A DNA stretch of 64,000 nt, from NCBI GenBank assembly GCA_022828595.1, contig JAKGHH010000002.1:75798383-75862382 (forward strand), read 5' to 3'. A program made the translations under genes and the position numbers. Source of the DNA: Nelumbo lutea. Its lineage: Eukaryota > Streptophyta > Magnoliopsida > Proteales > Nelumbonaceae. This document shows, piece after piece, positions 21,173 to 32,189 of the stretch (positions within the stretch are counted from its first letter, which is position 1; the number at the start of each line of letters is the position of its first letter). The notes below the pieces were generated by a model. That model did not search any database and had not been told where the DNA came from. It saw only the letters and a list, made by a program, of their open reading frames with translations.

Positions 21173-21872
21173 GTGGGTGAAAATATCAATGTCGATATAT
21201 GCAAAACCAATATTGTTTTAATACCTAAAGTAGTTCATTCACAATTTGCCACTCATTTTAGGCCCATTAGTCTTTGCAATGTGGTTTACAAAATATTTGC
21301 TAATAGACTAGAGCCTCTTTTACAAAAAATCATCTCCCCATGGCAAGCTGCATTTGTCCCAAGTAGACAGTTTCTTGATAATGTAGGGTTAGCCCATGAG
21401 CTTTTTGGTTTTATAAAAAAAAAAGAGACCCAAAGACTTCTTTACTCTTAAAATGGATGTGGAGAAAAGCATATAACAAGATGGAGTGGTGTTTCCTTAA
21501 AAAAATATTCTTTCTTTGGGTTTTAATGGGTAATGGACCACCCTTGTAATGAAGTGTGTTAGTTCTCTTATGTTTACTATTCTTGTGAATCGGGATAATA
21601 CTGATACCTTCTTACCTAGTAGGGGTTTAAGACAAGGCGATCCCCTATCTCCGTATTTATCCATTCTTTGTATGAATGTCCTCTCTTTGCTACCAAATAA
21701 GTTAGTAACAGATGGTAAATTATCTGGCATTAAAATTGCAAGGGGTTGCCTTAATACTTCTCACATTATGTTTATAGATGATCTTGTAATATTTGGGAAG
21801 GCTTCAATCAATGAATTGGCTACTGTGAAAAACACTCTTGAGTTATTTGGTGCTAACTCAGGCAACAATTAG
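21173..21872 (+). pseudogene. LINE reverse transcriptase core
   Basis: NIVLIPKVVHSQFATHFRPI, SLCNVVYKIFANRLEPLL, WQAAFVPSRQFLDNVGLAHE, then after a shift RGLRQGDPLSPYLSILCMNV and SHIMFIDDLVIFGKASINEL. The catalytic box is FIDD where FADD is usual. A frame break lies near 21450. Confidence 0.75.
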
Positions 21873-22264
21873 TTAGATTTCACAAATCATGCATCTATGT
21901 TAGTAGCAATGTGCACCATCATACTCAAATTTATGAAGGTTAAATTGTTACCTTAGCATGAAAAATATTTGGGGGCACCCTTTTCATTGTTAAATCCAAG
22001 ACAACAACTAGTAGTTAACAATGTCATTCAATGTATCAAAGAGTGGCTCTCTTCTTGGACGTGCTATACTTTGTTCAATGATGCACTTTTAGCAAAGGTG
22101 GGCTGGCATCTCTTGACTAGCAAAAACTCATTTTGAGTGTCTATTTTGAAATCCAAACAGTTCTCTCATGAATCCTTTTGGGGTGCTATTCCCAAGAGTA
22201 ATGATTGTTGGCTATGGAAGTGTATCTGCAACATTTGATATGTTTTTTTGATGGGGTTCTGTAA

Positions 22265-22373
22265 GGCTATGTTTGGTTTGAAGGAAAAGGTAGGGAAGCG
22301 TATATAAGATTTGTGAAGCTTTTCCTTACTTTTCTTTCCTTTCCCTACTTTTTCCTTCAAACCAAACATAGCT
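22265..22373. mobile_element. Tourist/Harbinger-like MITE nested in the LINE
   Basis: The 109-bp foldback element has ends GGCTATGTTTGGTTTGAAGG and, reversed, AGCTATGTTTGGTTTGAAGG, pairing for about 30 bp. It is flanked by TAA on both sides (22262-22264, 22374-22376). A 3-bp TWA duplication is typical of PIF/Harbinger-type MITEs. LINE-like sequence continues on both sides, so it inserted into the LINE. A relative lies at 57580-57652. Confidence 0.85.
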
Positions 22374-23039
22374 TAAAGGGATTGAAACAGGATCTTCTCT
22401 GAATATATGGGGGACCCATGGGTCCCATCATTGTTGCAATGTACACCCCTTGATGTTCTACTTTTGTTTTTTAACCAATGACTTTCTTTATGCAACAAAA
22501 AAACCAACCATATAAAACACCTATACCAGCAACAATTCCATAGGTCTTTTACTGGCTAGTGGCATGTGGCTTTGACTTACCTTGTTTCTCTCATTGATGG
22601 TTGTTTGGTCTAAGGCGGATCTAACAAACAATAGAAGGATCTTGCTCTGTTCTATGCATCACTCAGTATAGCAACATAATATTACCAAAATCTCCATGCT
22701 TTTCAATGTTAGATTTCTTCTCATTCTTGCCATCCGGTCCGGTCCGATTTTGGTCTGCCCATCCCGTCTGATCCGATTTTGAAAACCATGCCTTATATAG
22801 TTGAAATTCTTCTAGTTGTTTTGAGCCTTAGATGTAGACTAGCTCATTTTTTTTTTAATTTTTATTACCTTTTATTTTCATTTACACATTGGATCCAAAT
22901 CCATCTGCAGGTTGGAGAACACCCCAAGTATTCCCCAAATGGTTTGGCTTCTGACATGGACCGAAAGATTGGGCTAGGTTTTTTTTTGTTCGAATCTAAA
23001 TCTAAATGGGCCTAGCCCAAGCCCAAACCCAATATAGCG

Positions 23040-23042
<3 letters not shown>

Positions 23043-23088
<46 letters not shown>
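23043..23088. repeat. (CT)n microsatellite near the SGF11 transcription start
   Basis: About 23 CT units immediately before the probable 5' UTR of SGF11. Confidence 0.9.
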
Positions 23089-23090
<2 letters not shown>

Positions 23091-23819
23091 CTAACCGTGG
23101 ATCCACTCGCTCACGAACTCTCTGATCGATATGTTCCCAGTTGGTTAATTGTTAATGTTCTCTGGGGCTCTGGTCTCTGTTTTACGCGTTACAGCAGTTG
23201 AAAGCACGTTCAAGTAAGAATCTATTTTCTCCACCCTCTAGTTTTAAGACTTTGAATGGTATATGAGATTTGAATTACTTGAGTTGCGAAGGATCCTGTT
23301 GTAGCACTTTTTGAAACAGAGATTTGAGTTGCCCAAATTATGTAGCATAGCAAAGCATGCAGTCCATAATTCTTTGGTTTTATTTTGATTTTCTGAATGC
23401 CTGTGCTTATTTGTTTCATAGTTGATCTGCTTTTCTTGGTGTTCTTTTAGGTGGATTCATATTGAACTAGTAGGAAGGTCTGTTATGAATTCAGATTTTT
23501 TTGTGGGTTTGTTTTGAACCTATCGTTATTTATGGGTGGTTTTGGCCTGATATTTGTCGGTGGATTTTCACCTTTCAGAGTTTAGAGCATTTCACGCAGA
23601 AAGGTTGTGGGTTAGGCTTGCCTTCTTTATCTGGAATAACATTCATGTCGTTTTTCTGGGTTTTAAGCGATTGGGTTTGGGAAATTTGGCATAGGGTTTT
23701 GATGGACTAGGTTTTGGCTTTGGTTTTGACCCATAAAAGAATGCGTAAAGTCGTAGATCATTTGGTGATCATATTATTGTAGTACTTCCTTTTTAAATCA
23801 ATGAATTTTGGGTTTCTTT

Positions 23820-24249
23820 TTATTTCTTCTTTTTATAATGAATGATTTGTTTAGAATTGAATGGAGTGATTATTTTATGGGAGGGATAACAAATAGAAAG
23901 GATGAGTAGAAAACAAGTAGTAAAGCAATGGGGAAGCAGTAAAAAATAGAAGAGGGAAAGAAACCCCTACTAAACCAGTTTTTCCACTCTAATTATTGAT
24001 TCTTTTTTCTTAAGTTCCTTCTATGGTTTCTTGGTTATTTCTTCTTTTTATAATGAATGATTTGTTTAGAATTGAATGGAGTGATTATTTTATGGGAGGG
24101 ATAACAAATAGAAAGGATGAGTAGAAAACAAGTAGTAAAGCAATGAGGAAGCAGTAAAAAATAGAAGAGGGAAAGAAACCCCTACTAAACCAGTTTTTCC
24201 ACTCTAATTATTGATTCTTTTTTCTTAAGTTCCTTCTATGGTTTCTTGG
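23820..24249. repeat. 215-bp near-perfect tandem duplication in the SGF11 leader intron
   Basis: Copy 1 is 23820-24034 and copy 2 is 24035-24249, both starting ttatttcttctttttataat and ending atggtttcttgg. I see one mismatch (caatggggaag against caatgaggaag). It is a very recent direct duplication in the probable 5'-UTR intron. Confidence 0.92.
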
Positions 24250-24421
24250 TCTTAATTAAATTTGGTGGTCTCTTTGCTATGATTGAATTGTGGTTTAGGT
24301 GTGATAATATTGTACTGCAAACATACTAAGGCAGTTTCCATCTGAAGCTTCTGATGAGTAGGCAATATATGGTATATGATTTATGGTAGGCTTGTGAGTT
24401 GTGAGCTGAACTTTCACACCC

Positions 24422-24463
24422 ATGTCAGCACCAAATGATGATAATGCATCTGCTCATTCTCAG
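24422..24463 (+). CDS. SGF11: SGF11 exon 1 (coding part)
   Basis: Encodes MSAPNDDNASAHSQ; donor CAG|GTAACT. Too short to find as an ORF on its own; supported by joining in frame to exon 2. Confidence 0.88.
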
Positions 24464-26985
24464 GTAACTTTTCTTTCTTCTACTTGAGAATACAAATCTC
24501 ATTCAAGATAAGCTGACATTTTTCTGAGTTTTATGTTTTTTTTTTTTTCTTTTTTTTTTGGGATAGATTTTGCATGAGAATTGGGAATTTAGGGTGATAG
24601 CCTCCCAAATCCTGGTTTTAGTTTGATGATACCTAGTTTAGAACAATAGGTCAGGAGTGAAACTCTGCTCAGTGGCTGGCTATACACATGGAAAACATGC
24701 AGATGAAGAGCCACCGTTCTCTAAGTTACACCGAGGAGATCTTTTTTGAAACACAATAAAGAAAGAGAAGATGGAAGGAGAGAAACTTCTACTCATATAT
24801 ATTATAAGAATCCATTCTTTAGATTGTTTTCCCCACCCCTCTTTCTGGATCTCACTCCATCTTCACTTCCTGGACACCTATGATAATGAGTTGGATGGTT
24901 GAATAGATCTCCTAAGCTGTAGCTAACCCATGAAATTGCATTGCAGGTTTCCAGTTCACGTGACATTTCATGAGGATTCTACTAACAGGGTGGATGGATT
25001 GCTTCAATCTTTTCAATCTTTTCAATCTTTTCATTCTTAATTTAATATTTTTTTCCTGTTTAAATTCTTCTTCATTCAGTAGATCTAAATGTGAAATTGT
25101 ATACGGTTTAATTATTATGTCTTATACTTATAAAAAAAAAAAAGAAATTATGACCTATATGTGCATATATCTACTTATTTTGTCATTCTTTCTTATAATG
25201 TTTTGTACATGGATAGTTTGAGCCTTATTGATATATGACTAACTACTTAGTTCCTTCCTGAACCATTGCTCACTCTTTGTAAGATACACCTGGATGCATA
25301 GTCTTAAAGCTTACAGAAGATGGTATTACTAAGTTCACATCTTCATGTTTTTTTTTTTTTTTTTTTGTTCTTGTCTGTGTATGCAGTTGTCATCTCATTT
25401 TTTTGCGGGCCTTCTTGACTCCATAATTGTAGATGTTGCATCTGAATGCCACCGAATAGCTAGACTAGGCCTTGATCGTAATTTGGAAGAAGAGGAGGAA
25501 GAACTCAGGCTGTCAGCACAGGCTAGGGTGACAGTATCTGATCCTAGTAATAGTGGTGAAGCAAACAATAAGCATGTGGTTGACATATTTGGACAAACTC
25601 ACCCTGCTATTGCCAATGAAATATTTGAATGCATGAACTGTGGGCGGTCAATCATGGCTGGAAGATTTGCTCCACATTTGGAGAAGTGCATGGGGAAGGT
25701 TGGTTTTTAGATATCTTATTCCTTGCTGATATTGTTGTATTGATCACCATGTTAAATATGATGGACTGTTCAATAATACGTCAAACTAATCAAGTTGTTG
25801 AAAACCACTTGCATCAGATCCAATGTGAATTCAATAAATAAGCTTTTCTTTTGTTTTTTTTTTTCCTTTTCCTTTCTGTGGCTTTACTGATAATTAGAAA
25901 ATCAGCTATTTATAAGATGGCTGGGATCTTTAACCGTTGTGATCTCTTCAGACATGATTCTAGATGTAAGACATAAATTTGATGTTCCAGATTAAACCAC
26001 ATATACACATCATAAGCACAAAATGGTAATTGAGGATCTCTTTTATGCAAATGGGATGTGCCATATTCTTGTGTGGAACGATAAATGAGGTTTCCATCCT
26101 ATGAAGAACGTGTTCACAGTTTCACAAGAAAACAATGAAATGCTTAGCATTTACAAACATTCTTTTCTAAGAAGCTGGAGCTCTCTGTTACGTATCTATT
26201 CTGGTCAATGTTTTAAAACGTGGAGGTGTGATGCGAGGCGTTCCACTAACTAGAGGCATGAGGCGTAATTCAGGATGCAAGAGGCGTAAGCCTCCCGAAC
26301 ACAAGGAGGTGTAAGCCTCCTTAAGAGGAGGAGGGGTTAGGGGGAAGGGGGGGATCTCATTTTTCCTTTATTTTTAATAAAAATCTTTTAAGAAGAATAA
26401 AAACATTAGTTGAAAGGGGGGTAAGCCACTTTTTTTCTCCTTATCTTTTCTTCCCTTCCCTTCCCTTTCCTTTTCTTTTCTTTCCTTTTCTCTTTTTTTT
26501 TTCTTCTCTTTCTTTTTCTTCCCCTTCCATTTCTTTTCTTTTCCTTTCCTTTCCTTTCCATTCATTTTTTATTTTTTTTCTTTTTTTTTTTGGTCTTTTT
26601 ATATAAGTTCTGCATGAGGTGCATGAGGCATGCGGCTCCAGGCCTTTTAAAACACTGATTCTAATCAATATGGTTCTAGTATGTTCAAGTGTTCACAGAA
26701 TGAATGAACCAAGCATGATTGATTGTACAAGACATGATTTCTTTCATTTTCTAGGTGTTTTGAAGCCAGTTGATTACTATGTTGGTCATATTTGTTTTCC
26801 AGGGTCGAAAGGCTCGCCTCAAGTCAACAAGAAGTAGCAAAGCTGCACAGAACCGGTGTTCACGGGGCAGCCCAATTTCTACCTACTCTTCCTACTCCAA
26901 TTCCACTAATATGTATCGGATTGCAAATGGAACATCCGGTCCTACAGGTGAAGAGTATGCTGATGGCACCTTAGAAGAGAAGTGA
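24422..26985 (+). CDS. SGF11: SAGA-associated factor 11 (SGF11), SAGA deubiquitinase-module zinc finger protein
   Basis: Join of 24422-24463, 25387-25698 and 26803-26985 gives 178 residues with GT-AG introns in phase 0. SGF11 links the ubiquitin protease (UBP22/Ubp8 type) and ENY2/Sus1 in the nuclear module that removes ubiquitin from histone H2B. Visible: MSAPNDDN start; an N-terminal helix LSSHFFAGLLDSIIVDVASE (15-34) that binds the partner subunits; an acidic EEEEEE run; VVDIFGQTHP; and a SGF11-type zinc finger with C96, C99, H111 and C115. A basic GRKARLKSTRSSKAAQNR tail follows, then a Ser/Tyr/Asn-rich end. Length, exon pattern and motifs fit plant SGF11. Intron 2 holds a hAT-like insertion; the reading frame is intact. 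Confidence 0.93.
25387..25698 (+). CDS. SGF11: SGF11 exon 2
   Basis: 104 codons, from the acceptor after a long T-tract (tgtatgcag|TTG) to AAG|GTTGGT. Carries the partner-binding helix and the whole zinc finger. Confidence 0.92.
26206..26657. mobile_element. hAT-like non-autonomous element in SGF11 intron 2
   Basis: Ends CAATGTTTTAAAA and, reversed, CAGTGTTTTAAAA; flanking octamers attctggt (26198-26205) and attctaat (26658-26665) match at 6 of 8. CA(G)TG ends and an 8-bp duplication fit hAT. The interior holds gaggcgtaagcctcc repeats and a 160-bp pyrimidine tract (about 26428-26592). It lies wholly inside the intron. Confidence 0.65.
26428..26592. repeat. Polypyrimidine low-complexity tract
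   Basis: Almost only C and T on the plus strand (ttcccttcccttccctttcc and variants), inside the hAT-like element. The Lys/Glu-rich minus-strand frames it creates are artefacts. Confidence 0.85.
26803..26985 (+). CDS. SGF11: SGF11 exon 3
   Basis: Begins GGTCGAAAGGCTCGC after ttttccag and ends TTAGAAGAGAAGTGA. Encodes the basic stretch after the zinc finger and the C-terminal tail. Confidence 0.9.
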   Translation, partial: GRKARLKSTRSSKAAQNRCSRGSPISTYSSYSNSTNMYRIANGTSGPTGEEYADGTLEEK

Positions 26986-28031
26986 CATCCTAAGCAATTG
27001 GTCTTCTCTGGGCTTCCATGAAAAATGGTCAACAGAATTGCTTAGTCGTGAGGGAACACCGAGTCACCGACTACATTTTTATGATGACTTATGCTGTGCA
27101 CTTGTGGGAAATGGAGAAGTAACTAGATCAGTGTGTTCTTGACTTCATATCTAAGTATTGGAGATCCATAATCTATTCCCCCGATAATATTCTCAACCTG
27201 ATAAATAGCACGACATCCCTTCCATCAACCTTAGCATTGAAATGTGATGAATAATACTTTCCTAATTCATGGAATCAATTATGGGCATATTATGGTAGTT
27301 GATGCAACCTTTCATCTTACATTTCAAGAAGATATGTTTTTGTTTATTTGCTATATAGATTAATTGATTGAGTGTTTTGTAATATGAGTAACACGTCAAG
27401 ACCTAATTTAAACCAGACATCACAGGTGCCTTTTCTATCAGCTTAAGTGGATAACCACATGGTGATAATTTCTACCATCCATTAGTTGTTCACTCGGTTC
27501 AGTTTAATTGAGTCTTAGACAATTGTTTAGAGGATTATATAATCTGTAAGCTTGTAGGGTTTTTCATTCTTTCTCTCTTAGTAGCACCAAGCCATCCTGG
27601 CCTTTTGAGCTTAATTCTTTTAATTTATGTTTTTGCTTTTTTGAATCAAGTTTTGATTAAAAAGCTTAGGCCATTCTATTGTTTTACAATATGACCCAAA
27701 TAAAATCCTTCAGCTTGATTCTCCTGTTTGTACATGGGGCCTTTTTGCACTTATTTTCATACTTTCTAATGAATATTGGATAATTTTCTCTCTCGCAGAG
27801 GGTCATTACCCAATGTTGGTTCCTTTTCTAATCCATGTCAGCTGAGATTTTACTATTGCACCAAGCAGAAAGACCTATGGAAGGGGAAGTCTCTTTCTTC
27901 CAATCATCCTTGCATGACTTTATATATTTTTTTTCTTAAAATTTATGAGTTTGGCCTTAATAGCTACCTGGTTTTTAAGAGAGATTCTAGAAATGTAGAA
28001 TGTGAATAAATGATTTCGTCCCCCCGCCCCA

Positions 28032-28074
<43 letters not shown>

Positions 28075-29169
28075 ATGTAATGCAGTAGGGAGAATGGTCC
28101 CTCTTCCTCGTAAAAAATAAAGTCTATAAATTTACTTTTTACTTTTAAGCGAGTGGATATTCATTTCTAGTCTCTGTAGTATTTTTTGAAGCTTTACTTA
28201 TTACTTTATTTTCTTGTTACCTACATCTCAGAAAAAAGAACAAACGGAGGAAAAGAAAGAAAAGAAAAGAGATGAATCTTTTTGATAAGGAATTGGTGAA
28301 TCATCTTTTCCCTGGCTTTTGCTCTTTATCTTGGCATTGAACCAAATTGGTTCTGTAACTGGTAGGAAATTCTCTTCCAGGAAAGATGTATGGGATTAGT
28401 GTGCTGCTCTAAGTAATAGGGTAAGACCACATGTACAAATGCAACCATATATGTACAATTATTAATTAATTAAGTAATTACTAATATTTTTATTATTTTA
28501 TAGTTTATTGTTAATTATTAATTGTTAATATTTATTATTTAATGTTCTAATTCATTATTTAATATTTATTATGGATTAATTAATACTTTTTATTTTGTAT
28601 TATTAATTATTTCAATAATAAAATATTTTTATTTTGTATTACTAATTAGTTAACACATTGTTTATTTATTTTTAATTAAATTAATGACAATATAATTTTT
28701 AATTTTTATTAGTTTACATTTTATTAATACTTATGAATCAATAAAAATCTATATTTTATTAATAATTAATAATTAATTAAGTTATTCTTAATTGATTAAT
28801 CTTTTTATTAATTACTTCTTTTCATTTAGTTATCAATTAACTTTAATTAAATTATTTTTGTTAATATGAAATAATTAATAATTTATTAATTGGTCATGGC
28901 TCTAAAATTAACTCTTAAAAATATTGAAAGAAGGTATCTTCCATTAGACAAGTTCCCCGCCCCTCTCTTAATTAATTTAATTAATTAATTTTCATGTTAC
29001 CCTAAAGGTATCTTCCATTAGGGTTCTATTAGTTCGGATCTCCTACCCATAAGAACCCTACCTACACCCACCCATGTTTCACTATAGCTGTACATTGAGA
29101 GAATCTCCAATATTTTCATGTTACCATTCATGGGGAGATGTTCTCAATGTACGATTATAGTGTCATGTG
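26986..29169. other. SGF11 3' region and AT-rich intergenic DNA
   Basis: 26986 to about 27300 is the likely SGF11 3' UTR; no single poly-A signal can be chosen. From 27300 on no gene is supported. 28440-28880 is extremely A+T-rich with ttaattaatt motifs. 28960-29160 is ordinary sequence up to the gypsy LTR. Confidence 0.5.
28035..28071. repeat. (CT)n microsatellite
   Basis: About 18 uninterrupted CT units. Confidence 0.9.
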
Positions 29170-29174
29170 GGTAG

Positions 29175-29806
29175 TGTAAGTGAGTTGGTAAGGCTAAGCG
29201 TGGTAGTTTCCTTGAAGGATGAAGAAAGGCTAGGAGTCTCGAGTAATAAGGGTAGGCCAGGATCTTCTGTTGACAGAATCGTGTGTTTGTTATGGTCTAT
29301 GTTCCCTTTTATAAGGGGAGATCCCAAGGCCTTGAAGGGAATGAGCCAAAAGGGATTTGAATCCCATTTGGAAAGGGGATCCTCGATTCAATATCATTCG
29401 ATAGGAGGGTGTTGTTGGGGGTTTGCCACATGTCACATGAGATCTTTCCAGGACAAAATTTCCTTTTGTCCAAGGATTCTCCTAGTGCGTGTGTGCTACT
29501 TCCTTCCGCGAGTCCCCTCTATTGATGTGGCATGGATGACATCAGACTTAGTCTAACATGTTGGCCTGCTTGCTCTGTCATTAGTTGGTTGTTCTATTGT
29601 GAATAGTCTTTGGCTTGTTGTAAATGCACATCGATTCTTAAGTGTATCATAGGTCCATGATGTTCTTGAGCTCATCGCAGGTCCGTGACGAGTTATAGAC
29701 TCATTGAGGATCGGTGTTGGCTTGCGTGTCACGATGTGTGCTTTCTGTGGTTCCAATTTGGTACCTTTATTGCAATTGTAGTTGTAGTGAACAACATGTA
29801 CTTACA
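29175..29806 (-). repeat. 3' LTR of the gypsy element (632 bp)
   Basis: Aligns throughout with 41514-42067; shared words include gaagaaaggctaggagtctc, ggatcttctgttgac, ccaaggattctcctagtg and catgtacttaca. Contains minus-strand TATAAAA at 29307-29313. Confidence 0.85.
29307..29313 (-). promoter_or_regulatory. TATA box of the gypsy 3' LTR
   Basis: Minus-strand CCTTATAAAAGGG, conserved in the other LTR at 41641-41647. Confidence 0.55.
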
Positions 29807-29822
29807 ATTAGCCCCCTTGCTT
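29807..29822 (-). promoter_or_regulatory. Polypurine tract of the gypsy element
   Basis: Minus strand AGCAAGGGGGCTAAT immediately before the TGTAAGTACATG LTR start. Confidence 0.6.
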
Positions 29823-29899
29823 ATTGTGTAAGCTTATCAATAAGCATTTGTGTCGTTGATGCATTTTAAAAGGCAACAATGGAGTGAGAAATTTGTTTT

Positions 29900-31287
29900 G
29901 AATTTAGGGGTGATGAGGGGCATTTTGGTTAACCCACTTGATAATGGGCACGTGGACGCTGTCTGTGACGCAGCATCAACAAGACAGCTCGCCGGCTCGA
30001 CATTTAGCAGTCAATATTAGGTACGAAGCCGAGCTAGAGCAAGTTCGACCCACAACGTCTGACACAACAAAACAGCTTGCTAGAGTAACATGTGGCAATC
30101 AACATCAGATATGCAGCCGAGTTAGGGAGATCTCAATCCTCCGTCAGCCCCCAACTCGCTCAAAACAACCCTGCAAACAACGCCCATGCAAGCGCTATAA
30201 CTGCAGCACAGAAAAAGATCCATCGAGTTTACTGCCCCTAGACCAGCAGGCGACCTATAACCGTTGCATGGATCTAGCAAACAACTGACCAATACACCCT
30301 AAGATTTCGAAAACAGCTCAGTACAAGGCTTAAAGACATTACCAGACAACACCTGAACCTTGGGTAGCTATAAAAAGACCTTAGGACCACTCCAAAAGGT
30401 ATGCGCATATAAACTCTCACTCTCTCATATCCTCTCTTACAAAGGATCATTCACTAACTTAAGCATCGGAGTGTCCCCCTAGGTAAAAATATACCCAAGC
30501 ACTCTAACCTCTCTTTCTTTTCAAATCTCGCTCGGACCCCCAACTTGGCGTCATAGCTCGACACTGTAGCTTGACTCACACCACAAGTTGAATTTAGGGG
30601 TGATGATAGGCATTTTGGTCAATTCACTTGATGATGGACACGTGGACGTTGCCTGTGATTCAACGTTCCACTCAGCAAGACAGCTCACCGACTCGACATG
30701 TAGCAGTCAATATCAGGTATGAAGCCGAGTTAGAGCAAGCTCGGCCCACAATGTCCGACATAGCAAAACAGCTTGCTAGAGTAATACATGGCAATCAGCA
30801 TCAGATATGCAACCAAGTTAGGGAAAGCTCGAACCTCCGTTAGCCCCTGGCTTGCCTGAAACAGCCCCGCAAACAACGCCCATGCAAGCACTATAACCAT
30901 AGCACAAAAAATGGTCCATCGAATTGACCGCCCCTAGACCAGCAGGCGACTTATAACCGCCGCATGGATATAGCAAACAACTGACTAGTACACCACAGTA
31001 TTTCGGAAACAGCTCAGTACAAGGCTCAGAGACATTACCAGACAGTACCTGAACCTCGGGTAGCTATGAAAAGACCTTAGGACCACTCCAAAAGGTATGC
31101 GCACATAAACTCTCACTCTCTCATATCCTCTCTCACAAAGGATCATTCACTTACTTAAGCATCGGAGTGTCCCCAGGATAAAAATATACCCAAGCACTCT
31201 AACCTCTCTTCCTTTTCAGCTATCAGCTCAGACCCCCAGCTTGGCCTCATAGCTCGGCACTGTAGCTCGACTCTCACCACAAGTTGA
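29900..31287 (+). repeat. 690-bp tandem duplication of LTR-like sequence
   Basis: Copies 29900-30589 and 30590-31287 both begin gaatttaggggtgatga and end near caccacaagtt. They align along their length (cacgtggacg, agacagctc, gaccttaggaccactccaaa, catataaactctcactctct, cttaagcatcggagtgtccc). A TATA-like gctataaaaagacc and the cttaagcatcggagtgtcc block are typical of plant gypsy LTRs near the transcript start. There is no internal region between copies. It is nested in the 29175-42067 element and differs from that element's own LTRs. Confidence 0.7.
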
Positions 31288-32189
31288 ACCCGATTTGAGC
31301 CATCTAATCAAACCTGAGGGAGTGAATAGATTCTGTGACTCATCTATTGGTGGGACCATTTTTGGCTTCATGAAGGGGGTTTTGGTATAATGCAATTGTG
31401 AGTTCGGGGTTTTTAGCATTGATACGATTGGTTTGTTTTCGCTTTGAGGTCTGACTCGGCTCTTTCATTATTAGCCCCCCTGTTTCTTGGCCGAAAGTCT
31501 TTTGTCGAAAGTTATAACTGTCGTTACTTCTTGTTTTGCAGCACCCCATGACTTTGGACAAAGGACTGCCTAGCAAGAAACACGTATTTACTTCTGTGCG
31601 GCGGGAGTCTTTCAGTTTTAAAGATGGTACATTGTGGTGATACATTTTTCTTTGGCGACGCGATAGCCCCCTAATGTTTTGGTAGTGGGATGTCTATGTC
31701 AATATTATTCTTAGTGGAGTTCTGCATAGTGTAAGGTATCTCCCATGTTTTGTTTACATTGTGTATGTATGTAAGTATTTTGTTGTGTTTGGTGTTGAAT
31801 TCTACTGTTAGACTGAGTTCTGATAATAAAACGCTGATTGGCTGGTAGGGTGCGTTGGATGATGTAGTGTCTAGTCATCGTTTAAGCTATGGGTACGAAC
31901 GTTCGGTAGTTACATTTGAATCAGAGCGATTTTAAGTCGCTTCCATTTTATTTGGGATGTTGACATGACAGTACGTCTCCCAATGGAAAGGTGACGGGTG
32001 ATCCGGGCAGCCATCACTTTTCTACGATGCCGTTTCAATTGCCAGATAGTTTCCAAATCATCTTTAAAAGCGGGATGAGGGATGGTCTTCATTGTTGCGA
32101 CTGCTTTGTCACTCCATTCCTCTTCTTCTTCTTGTGTTTTTTCTTTGGGGTTGTTGCTTTTTTTTTTTTTTTTTTTTTCCTGGTATTCG

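Larger units (their letters stand above)
19640..22640 (+). mobile_element. Second, decayed LINE of a different family
   Basis: In plus-strand order: ORF1 zinc knuckle (19646-19888), endonuclease (about 20280-20630), RT (21173-21872), and the RT/zf-RVT spacer (EKYLGAPFSLLNPRQQ..., WLSSWTCYTLFNDALLAKVG at about 21960-22110). After a nested MITE comes LNIWGTHGSHH-like sequence (intact family form has a W.DPWVPS core) to about 22640. Its RT differs clearly from the LINE at 13087 (RGLRQGDPLSPYL, FIDD). Neither end is well defined. Confidence 0.7.
22641..24421 (+). other. SGF11 upstream region, 5' leader and probable leader intron
   Basis: 22640-23040 is promoter-side DNA with no clear TATA box. 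A (CT)n tract (23043-23088) resembles the pyrimidine patches near plant transcription starts. 23090-23213 is likely 5' UTR. CAA|GTAAGA at 23213/23214 is a good donor for a leader intron, with the acceptor somewhere between 24290 and 24400 (tttag or ggcag candidates). The exact exon structure of the leader is inferred. Confidence 0.45.

Noticed and set aside
26374..26668. Lys/Glu-rich minus-strand ORFs
   Set aside because: Artefact of a pure pyrimidine tract in a hAT-like element.
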